DNA from: Beta vulgaris subsp. vulgaris
Taxonomy: Eukaryota > Streptophyta > Magnoliopsida > Caryophyllales > Amaranthaceae
Assembly (NCBI RefSeq): GCF_026745355.1
Contig: NC_079205.1
Location: 63,781,052-63,845,051 of the forward strand
DNA: 64,000 nt
Reading direction: 5' to 3'
Shown here: in pieces, positions 33,846-42,794 of the stretch
Layout: the number at the start of each line of letters is the position of its first letter
Numbering within the stretch: the first letter of the stretch is position 1
Notes under the pieces: generated by a model
Databases searched by the model: none
What the model saw: the letters and a program-made list of their open reading frames with translations, nothing else
What the model was told of the DNA's origin: nothing
Translations under genes and position numbers: made by a program

Positions 33846-36800
33846 ATGGCTTTAAGGTTGTCTTCCCTTATATGTTTAGTAATTCTATCTTCTTTTGTAT
33901 TGAGTGGATCATGCTCTAACAAACAAGTGCGTACTATCCAGGTATTTTTTTTTTATCATTCTCAAAATCTTGACACTATTCATATTTAGAGAGAATCTTC
34001 TCAATTTTTTGGAGTCTTGTTTGATTCGTCTGAATTACTACTTATTGGGAGACGCGCAGAGAGAGGTGAGGAAGATAAAAAAATCATAGGGAGTATGTTC
34101 CATTGACAAAGATTAATAAAACAAAAAAAAAAGTTGTGTTAACTAGTATTAGTATTTTTTTTCATAAAAAAATGTTGTTTACTAATCCTTCTTATTCTTT
34201 CTTTCTTTTTGTTTCTCATGCAGACCAAATATGGTGTTTATGACTGCATAGACTTTTACAAGCAACCAGCATTTAGTCATCCGTTGCTTAAAAACCTCAC
34301 ATCCAAGGTAAGTTTAGTTTGTTACTCCATACTTTCATAAGTAATTGAATTTTTAAGGGTTGGCGTGAGTAGTTAAGGGTCTCTCGCTCCTTAACCAAGG
34401 TCTCGGGTTCAAGCCTTGGGTATGGAAAAAATCCCAGCAGGGAGGGATGCTGCCCTTTGAGGTACCCATGCAAACTCTCGCACGAAATTAATCCACTCAC
34501 CGAAAGCGGTGGGAAACTCATCGTAGTAGGACAAAAAAAAAAAAAAGTAATCGAAATTTTGAAGATGAATATATTTGTCTAGTAAGCAATATCATTGGAA
34601 ATAGGTACTAAAATTTGTAAGATATGTAAGATATGTTCCCTTTTCTTCATCGTTCTCTATTTGAAGATTATGACACACCTAAGCTAGTAGAAAGATAAAT
34701 TACCAAGAAGATTATTGTTAATTTGTTATTTAGATTTTGCGAATTAAACACATAGGAGTAAATAGATTATCGATTAGATGGATAAAAGAAACATTTCCTT
34801 GAATTTTAAATGGAGATTATTGTTTTTCTAGAAGTGTATAATCATAATTTTTATGCACAGGGTATACCAAATATAGTAGAACATCAAGGAAGCAAAGCAG
34901 GTGGTTGCCCTATAGGGACTATTCCTATTTTAAGAACCAATTCAGATTCTAGCAACTTTTCTCAACCACGTTCACTCCCTTCTAATTCAGAAGAACAATG
35001 TGTAAGACATTTTTGATTATTTCGTATACTCATAGTTATTTTTGAATTACCTATTAGGTTGATAAGACATGCATAATATTTGAGGTCGAAAATTTGTTTT
35101 TTTTTTTGGTACCATTGCAATATATTTATCAATTTGGCGCTATTTTTCTTTTATAACCAAAAAGGTAGAGTTGTATTTGTTTATTTTATTTTTGTCTACC
35201 GATCCTTTGGCGCTATGACCATGTTTGGTAAATGGTTTTTTTATTGTCTTTTGGCTTTTTAATTTGGTCAAACAGTCAAAAAAAGTGATTGGTTATTAGC
35301 TTTTTGGCTGGTTTTTAAACCAAAATGAAAAGGAGTAGTTTTTTGGATTGATTTTTGACTTGTTGCCCCACAAACTCTCTAATAACCCCCAACAGCCACA
35401 ACTAATTTTACCTAACACTTTTGCAAACAGTTGGCTTAAACAACCAACTCAAAAAACCAATACATACCGCCAATGCTTCCAGCCAGTCAAACAAGCTAAG
35501 TAAAACCGTCAACAACCAATTGTCAAATAATCCCTATATATATATATCATCTTTCTTAGTCTAATTACTTTTGAAACGCTAACATGCCTTATTTTTAGAA
35601 ATCAAGTTATATTAGTCCTTCCCTTCAAAAAAAAAAAGTTATTTTAGTCCTCATATTATTTTTAGAAACCAATGGTTTAACTTTAACTTTACTTATTATT
35701 TCCTCTCACACATTTGGTGTACTTCATTGTCAATTGGTGCAGGTTGCGGTAGTTCATACAAGAGCAGATCTAAGAAAGAGATTTTTTGGAGTTGATGGTT
35801 CAATAAGTATCTATAAACCCAGAGCGCAAAATACTCAATGGTCTTCTGCTCGAGTTAAACTTATAAATGCAAACGATTACATTGAAGCTGGATGGATGGT
35901 TAGATAATTAATTTTGAAAAAGCATTTAACGAGATTATCTTAAGTTCATTCATCGTACACCTTGATATATCATGAACATGGTACACCCAAGATTAATTTG
36001 TGCTCATTTACTCATTTGGAAGTCTCCTTATTAGTACATTTTGTTCATTTATATTAGAATGAACAATGAGCAATGAGCAAAAAATAGTCTTGGATATACC
36101 ATGTTCACAGCACACCTGAGTGTCTGGTTTGTAAGATTATCTATTTTTGGTCGATCTTCTTAAACTAAATTTATTTTGTGGTAGTCAAATTCAGAGTAAC
36201 GCCCTATTTATTTTTAGTGGTTCAACTGATTTTTTGTGAATTAAACTTATTTTTGTTGAGTTAAACTTAAATTTATAAAACTAAACTTATTTATTTTGAA
36301 TTAAACTTTTATTTTTTGATAATATATTATGAATTAAACTTAATATTACTTAATTTAATTTATTTGTATTGAAACTGTGCTTTTTTGAGGTGAACTTTTC
36401 GAGTTTTCCATTGGTGGTCCTAAGGCTTTTTATTCCCACTGGTGACCTTCAATTATTGTTTTATTCCCAAATATGACCTTATAGAGTAAAAAAACCATTA
36501 GTTTCGTTAACTTTTCATTAGAATAAATGTCTCAGTTCGCGTGTGAAAATTATTTAGGTTTGCGTAGTCGCAAATATTGCTCGGCTAAAGTTTTGGGGCT
36601 CACTTTAGCCTTTGAGGGTCAAATTTAAAGTCTAAATTGGTTTTCATGTCTAAAAATTGGTCGGTTAAAGAATTCAGTGTCAGTTTGGCCCTTAAGGGTC
36701 AAAATTGACAAAAATTGATCGGAAGCACCTTGGTTTGTGTGCCAAGAGATTAGTTCTAATACAAAGTTAACAAAAATAACGTTTTTTTTTACTCTATAAG

Positions 36801-39800
36801 GTCACATTTTAGAATAAAATAATAATTGAGGGTTACCGATGAGAAAAAAAACTTAAGGCCACCAATAGAAAACTCGAAAAGTATAACCTAATCGCATGCA
36901 ATATTGGATTACTATGAATACCTGGCCCATCAAATAAGGCCCATTAAAGCTTTTTCTCAAAGAGTACCTATTTCTAACTAGATTTTGTCTGGTAAGAGAT
37001 CGCATACTTTTAAATTAAAATTAGGTAATGGTGAGTCCAATATTAAAAAGAGAATTAGCCCAATAATGTCTAAGTTAATTTCTTTCTGTAGCTAGTTTAA
37101 TCTATTTAGTGACTCTCTTTTTATGTTAAAATTAAACTGTCTCTTTTAATAATTTTTGTTCTAACTGTGCAACTATGCTTGGAAGTGGAGATGAGTTAAT
37201 GGGAGTACTTACATTGAAGTATTACACTTTATTTATGATGTTAGATGGTTGTTCCACAGGTAAATCCGGATCTGTTCAAAGATTATGAAGCCCATTTTTA
37301 TGCAAAATATATGGTAAGCATTCTTGGATTATTATTTTATGGGAAGGAAAAGTGGAAAAAATGGAAAAGTGAGGCTAAATATTGTCTGTATTTAGATTTT
37401 AGAGTGTGTTTGGTTGGGTATAAAACCTTTCTTATAAAAGTGGTTTTTATTTTCTTTCATTTGGTTCGAAAACGGTGGAAAAATTGTTTTCCCACTATGT
37501 TGGAAAACATTTTCATCCTCAAAGAAAGGAGAAACACATTTTTCTCCCTATTGGTCACGTTTCTCCCATCCATCTTCGTCCATTCCGTTACATTATTTAT
37601 TTTATCCCTACTTGTTTATGCAAGGAACAAAATAAGGAAAAAACTAAGGGTTTGCTCATTATCATTTTCAGTTTTTCTAAAAACAAAAAGCAAAAAAAGA
37701 AAACCAGAAAAAATGGTTTGCGTTTTTTAGGACTCGTTCATTATCGTTTTTTGTTTTCAGTTTTCAGTTTTTTTTTGAAAACTAAAAACCAAAAACAGGA
37801 AACCAAAAAAAGTTGTTTTCACTTTTTAGTTGTCAGTTTTCAAAATCATCATGTTCCCAATAAATTTGACTAATTTTTTATTCATTATAGGACATATATC
37901 ATATGACTTTGAAAATCAAAAACCCAAAAAACAAAAACCACAGTAATACCGAACGGGCCTTTAATTGTCAGTTTTCAAATCATCATGTTTATAATAAGCT
38001 TGACTATATGACACATATCATATGACTTTTAAATACAAAAAATCAAAAAAACTGAAAACCACATTGATACCGAACGAGCTCTAAGCTATAAGCGTGCAAT
38101 TGTGTTTTCCTTTGGAAACTACGTTTTCACGTAAATCATGTTCTATTACGTCCAACCAAGCAGAGCCCTAATGAAAAGTCTATAATGCCTCCCTCTCTCC
38201 TACCACGCTCCTCCTTCGTCGCATCTACACTACCACCACCACTTGTACCACCAGTCCACCACCAGAGCCCACAAACCAATATCACCACAAGATAATAGAA
38301 CATGATGTTGTGTTTGAGGGTGGCAATTATGGGATAGTTTATGGTAACAATTTATGTTTTTGATAAATTTGTTTGGTATGTCATAATGAAACTCTTTCCA
38401 GACGTTTCAAACAGGATGCATTAATCTTCAATGCCCAGGTTTTGTCCAAGTTTCTAAGGACGTTCGTTTGGGTAATGTCCCAGATAGATATTCTGTAGTT
38501 GGAGGGGTGCAAGTATTTTGGAACATATCAATTGCCAAGGTAAGATTTCATGTTTCTTGTTGAGTGCAACAACTTGGGTGGTGACAATAACTAGTTGTAA
38601 ACTTGTGATTCGTTGACATCTCTAAAAAAACATCAAGATTAAATTCTAAAACATATCATCTCTGTTTTTTTTTAATGGTTACACTATAATATTTTCCACT
38701 TTTCACAAATTTCAGTTTGATCATCTTTTGTGATTTTGTATGTAGGGAAATATAGTCATGTGAGGTTTTTTTCAGATTCATTTTATATGTATATTTTATA
38801 AAGAGTTTTTTGCGGGAATATATTAGGGTATTAGAGCATTTTGTGGGAATACAACTCACTAAATTTTTTTTGTGGGATATACCAACTTAAATTTAACTTT
38901 TGTTAAAAGGTACCAAAAATACTATTTCTAGTGAGAAAGTCAAATTTTCGACTTTGTGAGGAAAAATATAGTCATGCAAGATTTTTTTCAGATTCTTTTT
39001 ATATGTATTTTATAAAGAGTTTTTTTGCGGGGATATACCAGGGTATTAGAGCATTTTGTGGGAATATACCTTACTAATTTTCTTTTGTGGGGATATACCA
39101 ACCTAAATTTAACTTTTGTTAAAAGGTATCAAAAACACTATTATTTCTGGCGAAAAAGTCAAATTTTCGACCTTTGACTTGCTTAATTACTCTTTGTATA
39201 GTGCGTGATATTTAATTGCTTCTATTACATTAATTTTCCTCCAACTTCCTCACTGTCAATTTGTGGCTCACTCGCTAGTTCCTATCAAGTCAAGCCTGAA
39301 AATTTGACTTTTTCGTCGGAAATAGTGTTTTTGGTACCTTTTAACAAAACTTGAATTTAGGTTGGTATATAACCACAAAAAAAATAAAATTAGTGAGGTA
39401 TATCCCATAAAATGCCCTATTACCCTAGTATCCCCACAAAAAACTCTTTTATAAATATTCATTGTTTATGATTTTACAAATAAAAGACCAGAAAAATTAA
39501 TGCTCGAAGTTTTTGTATTGACATACGTGAAAAGTAAAAGTGTAACAGCATTTTAAAAATAGGGAAAGTATACCTTAAGCTTATTAAACAATGGTTAACA
39601 CAAGATTTTATCCTTTTATTATCAAGTTAAATTTTGATATACCATAATACAAATATACTCTTTATTATACTAATATCAATATGTTCAATATAATTTTGAT
39701 AATTGTAGCATCAAGATGATGGAAATTGGTGGCTATCACTCATAGGTAGTAGTACATTTCAAGTTGGATATTGGCCTAAAGAATTATTTGCCTCATTGAG

Positions 39801-40080
39801 AGAATTTGCTACACAAGTTGAATTTGGAGGAGAGATTAATTCAGGACCATTACAAATTCAACTCCCTGAGATGGGTAATGGTGCTAAGGCAGTTTATGAC
39901 TATAAACGTTCAGCATTTATTCTACATGCAACTGTTGTTGATGAAAGTTTTAAGAATGTTAATCCTCAAGATACAGAAAAATTTACGAATTGTAATGAAC
40001 CATACACTGTATTAGATGCTGGTTATCAAGGAGATTATGCAGGTCGAGCCATATTTTTTGGAGGTCCTTGGAATTATTAG
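33846..40080 (+). CDS. Neprosin-domain (DUF239) secreted protein, intact gene 1
   Basis: Seven exons, all GT-AG, join in frame: 33846-33941, 34224-34307, 34861-35001, 35743-35898, 37260-37313, 38402-38539 and 39709-40080, giving 346 residues. The N-terminus (MALRLSSLICLVILSSFVLS) is a signal peptide, so it should enter the secretory pathway. The neprosin activation-peptide signature follows (YDCIDFYKQPAFSHPLL, about residues 37-53), and GGCPIGTIPI precedes the neprosin domain (about 108-346: TFQTGCINLQCPGFVQ, DDGNWWL, GYWPKELF, VDESFKNVNP). Neprosins are glutamic peptidases; in the Nepenthes enzyme the catalytic pair is two glutamates about 109 residues apart. Here Glu155 (IEAGW) and Glu265 (FGGE) are the likely equivalents; I infer this from spacing and context. 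Introns carry a SINE, MITEs and a fold-back repeat. It may be a peptidase or one of the many uncharacterised plant DUF239 proteins. Confidence 0.92.
34358..34545 (+). mobile_element. tRNA-derived SINE (188 bp) in intron 2 of neprosin gene 1
   Basis: Starts GGTTGGCGTGAGTAGTTAAG (A-box region), carries the B box GGGTTCAAGCC and ends in about 13 As. The flanks AGTAATTGAATTTTTAAG (34340-34357) and AGTAATCGAAATTTTGAAG (34546-34564) form an imperfect target-site duplication. Same family as 13318-13490. Inserted in the sense orientation. Confidence 0.78.
35213..35545. repeat. Possible MITE in intron 3 of neprosin gene 1
   Basis: Starts near GACCATGTTTGGTAAATGG and ends near CAATTGTCAAATAATCC, with GGTCAAACAGTC / CAGCCAGTCAAACAAGC in the interior. 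The ends are only loosely inverted and no TSD was found, so the limits are approximate. Confidence 0.35.
35950..36118. repeat. Second copy of the CATGGTAC-ended repeat (intron 4)
   Basis: Ends ATCATGAACATGGTACACCC and GGATATACCATGTTCACAG are inverted partners. The interior has TGCTCATTTACTCATTT and its complement (AATGAGCAATGAGC). Related to 26528-26780. Confidence 0.55.
36394..36882. mobile_element. Long-inverted-repeat element (489 bp) in intron 4
   Basis: The left arm (ACTTTTCGAGTTTTCCATTGG ... GACCTTATAGAGTAAAAAAA) and the right arm pair over about 110 bases in reverse orientation (TTACTCTATAAGGTCAC ... CCAATAGAAAACTCGAAAAGT). The interior repeats AAAATTGGTCGG. No TSD determined; class unknown. 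Confidence 0.65.
37396..38170. mobile_element. MITE with TTTGGTTGG ends, host of nested MITEs (intron 5)
   Basis: The left end TTTTAGAGTGTGTTTGGTTGG and the reversed right end TTAGGGCTCTGCTTGGTTGG are inverted partners. Inside lie copies of the 33208 family (37730-37959 complete, about 37650-37725 and 37962-38090 partial). The open frames across 37245-37873 come from this repeat and from exon 5, not from a separate gene. Confidence 0.5.
37730..37959. mobile_element. MITE, family member 2, inverted relative to 33208-33422
   Basis: Starts GGACTCGTTCATTATCG and ends GTAATACCGAACGGGCC, with the interior blocks of 33208-33422 in reverse (CACTTTTTAGTTGTCAG, ATCATATGACTTTGAAAATC). A truncated third copy follows at 37962-38090, ending CATTGATACCGAACGAGC. 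Confidence 0.7.
38745..39470. repeat. Fold-back repeat with a duplicated left arm (intron 6)
   Basis: Two tandem copies of about 213 bp (38745-38956 and 38957-39174) share ATATAGTCATG, TATAAAGAGTTTTTTGCGG, TTAGAGCATTTTGTGGG and AACTTTTGTTAAAAGGTA. An inverted copy of the same sequence is at about 39285-39470 (TTTTGGTACCTTTTAACAAAA ... CCCACAAAAAACTC). Looks like an inverted-repeat element whose left arm was later duplicated. Confidence 0.7.
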
Positions 40081-40109
40081 ATGTATTGTTAAAAATTCTT
40101 ATGAGCATT

Positions 40110-40115
40110 AATAAA
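40110..40115 (+). terminator. Likely polyadenylation signal of neprosin gene 1
   Basis: AATAAA 30 bases after the stop codon, conserved in the broken plus-strand copy (44972-44977), where a transposon has inserted directly beside it. Confidence 0.5.
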
Positions 40116-40273
40116 ATTTTACCCTAATGTTTGGAAATATGGACAGTTTGTTCTCGAAAATTATCGAGAAAAAAGCAAGCTAATTAGTTGGAAATTATCG
40201 TTTTTAGAAATAGTATCCTAATGAGTGACGCGTAAATATATTTTAGCTATCAATTTGATTTTTGGTTGAGTTT

Positions 40274-41520
40274 GACTAGCTGTCGTTGATTTAGAGATTC
40301 AAGTTCTTCCCATATTCCTTTCATCTTGGTATAATAGTCATTCACAGATCCACCATTTTGTTTTGTTTCATATAGACTTTTATTAAGTCTATACTTGGTA
40401 GACCTATTTGTCAAACAAAACCTTCTCTCCAGATGCAGCCGTATTTCTCTAGTTGTATAAAGATACAAAATGGATTTTTTGATTTGTTCGGAGATAGACC
40501 CATGAATCCAGGCAATGACAATATGGTTGCAAGTGTCTCATTGGTCTTGCTTTTGAATGTCTTCTTTATCTCTTGTAACCAACCCATTCGCAAACCCCAA
40601 CCTCCTCTTAGAAGCAAGATTGATCTCCATAGACTTTCTCCATGGTATGTAGTTAGTTGAACCTTGCAATTTCTCTATGAAATTGGGTTAAGACCATCAG
40701 ATGGATGGATATAGAGTGGATGCAGGATATTTGAAAGTTTAATTTTTTCTTGTCCACCAGCCATTTCAGTCAGATTTAAAGACTAAATTTTTAAAGAAGA
40801 AGAAACTGAAGTAAGGAACAATTGAACACGAGAAAAGTTTTCCTACAATTTCGCTCTTGTTACTAGACGAACCAATAGCTTTAATATCACGTTGAGTAAG
40901 TCATGGTTACTCAAGAAAGAAGAAAGTAAGCAAGAGAGAATCGTGGCGCATTCAAGGTTGATTTCATTCAATAATATGTTACCTACCTCAGACAAAGCAA
41001 CCTAGTATTTATACTGCTATCATCACCAATCCCAAGGATGATTCACACTAAAGGACAAAAGATAAAAAGCTTACAATACTAGCAGCTAACAATTGGACCA
41101 TTTAGGCTGGACCAACTGGACTAACTAGACCATTTAGGCTATGTTCAGCTCACCTTATTTTTGCTTATTTCAGATCAGATCAGATCAGAAAAAATAAGTT
41201 CAGATCAGATCAGATCAGTTCAGATCAGATCTTGCTTATATTTAAAAATCATTATACTATTAAATATCTTTCATTACATATTAGTAAAAATTATAATAAT
41301 TGAATATTAATAAAGTACTCATTGAGACGAATCAAACAAGACTCCACATGACTATATTTTTTCTTATATTATTGAGAAAAATCTGAAAGATAAGATCTTG
41401 TAATCAGATCAGATCAGATCAGTTCAGATCAGATCAGATCAGAAAAAATAAGTTCAGATCAGAAAATTTCAGGTGAACTAAACATAGCCTTAAGCTTACA
41501 AAACTTAGTATCAAACTTGG
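40274..41520 (-). mobile_element. Remnant of a second Ty1-copia element: LTR, primer-binding site and part of gag
   Basis: On the minus strand, about 41520-40903 looks like an LTR with a TATA-like AGTATAAATAC near 41015. It is followed by a diverged initiator-tRNA primer site (GATATTAAAGCTATTGGTTCG, about 40870-40895). Next comes a gag fragment reading KSILYLYTTREIRLHLERRF, LNKSLYETKQNGGSV and YYTKMKGIWEELES, typical of the copia gag domain, with stops. It ends abruptly near 40274 at the point where the neprosin 3' flank resumes. The LTR is interrupted by the MITE at 41137-41489. Confidence 0.68.
41137..41489. mobile_element. Tourist-like MITE with (GATCA)n arrays, TTA TSD
   Basis: The ends GGCTATGTTCAGCTCACC and (reversed) GGCTATGTTTAGTTCACC are inverted partners, flanked by TTA on each side (41134-41136, 41490-41492), as for PIF/Harbinger-derived MITEs. 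Next to each end are runs of the pentamer GATCA with AAAAAATAAGTTC blocks. 353 bp, non-coding. Confidence 0.82.
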
Positions 41521-41582
41521 TATTATTGATAGATGTTAATGTTTGATAAACTACAAATTGAGCTATGAACTTTCCACAATTT

Positions 41583-42204
41583 TTTTTTGAAAGAAAAGGG
41601 ATTTCATTAATATTTCGCCAAACGGCACTTACAAGTCATTTCTGAAAAACATAAAATTCTAATAGAAATACATATCACCCTAGAAATGTAAACATCGCAG
41701 ATTTGACTTAATTTTGCCTTAATAAAAATCTTCATCTGAAGCAATGCAATCTGTGAGTTCGCTCTGGTTCGGCATACGATCTGCAGATGCGGAAATTTTG
41801 GGATGAACGTACTCCAATAGTCTTCCATAATTTTACAGAAGTTGTGAAACCCTAATTCTTCAGGTTGAATCTCGAACTTCAACCAATGAGAATAATTTCT
41901 CATACCTAAAAACATACTCACAACTCCCATAGGGGAGAAGGAGATTTCCAAAACAGAAACTAAAAACCCCATAAAAGGGTTTGAGAAAATCTCATAAAGA
42001 GATACTAATTTATTGAACAAAACAATAAAATGAACTAAAAACTGAAAATAAAAGGGAAAAAGGGGCTTACCATGGATGAAAACATCCATGGCAGCCCCCT
42101 AATTGATGAAGAAGGGGTAAGGGAGGCTAGGGTTTTAGAGAGAGAAAAGGAGAGGGGAGGCTAGGTTTTTCTAACCAGTAACTAATTTTACTTTTGTATC
42201 TCGT
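41583..42204 (-). mobile_element. Retroposed element (622 bp) with poly(A) and 17-bp TSD
   Basis: TGAACTTTCCACAATTT (41566-41582) and TGAACCTTCCACAATTT (42205-42221) flank it, one mismatch. On the minus strand it starts near AGATACAAAAGTAAAATTAG and ends in ATTAATGAAATCCCTTTTC then TTTCAAAAAAA. The related sequence beside neprosin gene 2 (49085-49170) lacks the insert. A 160-codon open frame (42089-41607) starts MDVFIHGKPLFPFYF; I do not recognise it. LINE fragment, SINE-like element or processed transcript are all possible. Confidence 0.68.
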
Positions 42205-42249
42205 TGAACCTTCCACAATTTAACATTTATCATTGTAATTCAAATAAAT

Positions 42250-42690
42250 TTATGAACGGCCACCATAGAAAATGAGTCGTCCTAAATATTCAGTTTGATA
42301 TCCATCATCTAGAACTGTGTATAAATATTCACAATTCCAGACCTTTAAAGTCTGTTGAGGATTGACATTCTTAAAACTTTCATCCACCACTGTTGCATGT
42401 ACAATACATGCTGAATTACTAGTATCGTAGCTTGCCAATAACCCATTTCCCATTCCAGGTCCGGGGAATAATAGTCCAGGATTTCCAATTTCACCACCCC
42501 ATTCAGCTTGATTAGCAGATTCCACCAGTGTGGTAAATAAGAGATTATTGTCAAATTTAGAAGAATAGGATAACATTAATTAAGAGATCAAGAATTGACC
42601 ACCACATCAGAGAAGATATTTTACCAAAAGAAAAAAGACCAGAAAAGATATCATCATATCATATGCTGGTCATGGATTGGCTTAGAGATG
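42250..42690 (-). pseudogene. Neprosin pseudogene, minus strand: 5' flank joined to last exon
   Basis: 42560-42250 reads as the last exon of a neprosin gene (ESANQAEWGGEIGNPGLL, VDESFKNVNPQ, GYQTEYLGRLIFYGG and a stop), close to exon 7 of gene 2. Directly upstream, 42690-42587 resembles the region 150-220 bases upstream of gene 2's ATG (GATCAAGAATTGACCACC against GATCAAGAATTGATCACC, then AGCAGGTCA / TGCTGGTCA). Exons 1-6 and their introns are missing, so the gene body was deleted. The downstream flank (41530 onwards) also matches gene 2 but is split by the insertion at 41583-42204. Confidence 0.8.
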
Positions 42691-42794
42691 TAATTGTCGT
42701 AGTAGGGAGGAAAATTTGCGAGAAACAACTTTTAAATACTTGTATAAGTTTTTGCGAGAAACAACTTTTATAAATAATCTGGCAAAGAAGGCCT

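Noticed and set aside
37245..37873. 161- and 132-codon open frames
   Set aside because: They begin in exon 5 of neprosin gene 1 and run on into intronic MITE sequence; splicing removes this.
41607..42089. 160-codon minus-strand frame as an independent gene
   Set aside because: It lies wholly inside a retroposed insert with TSD and poly(A), has no recognised domain, and the empty site exists in the paralogue. It is kept only as part of the mobile element.
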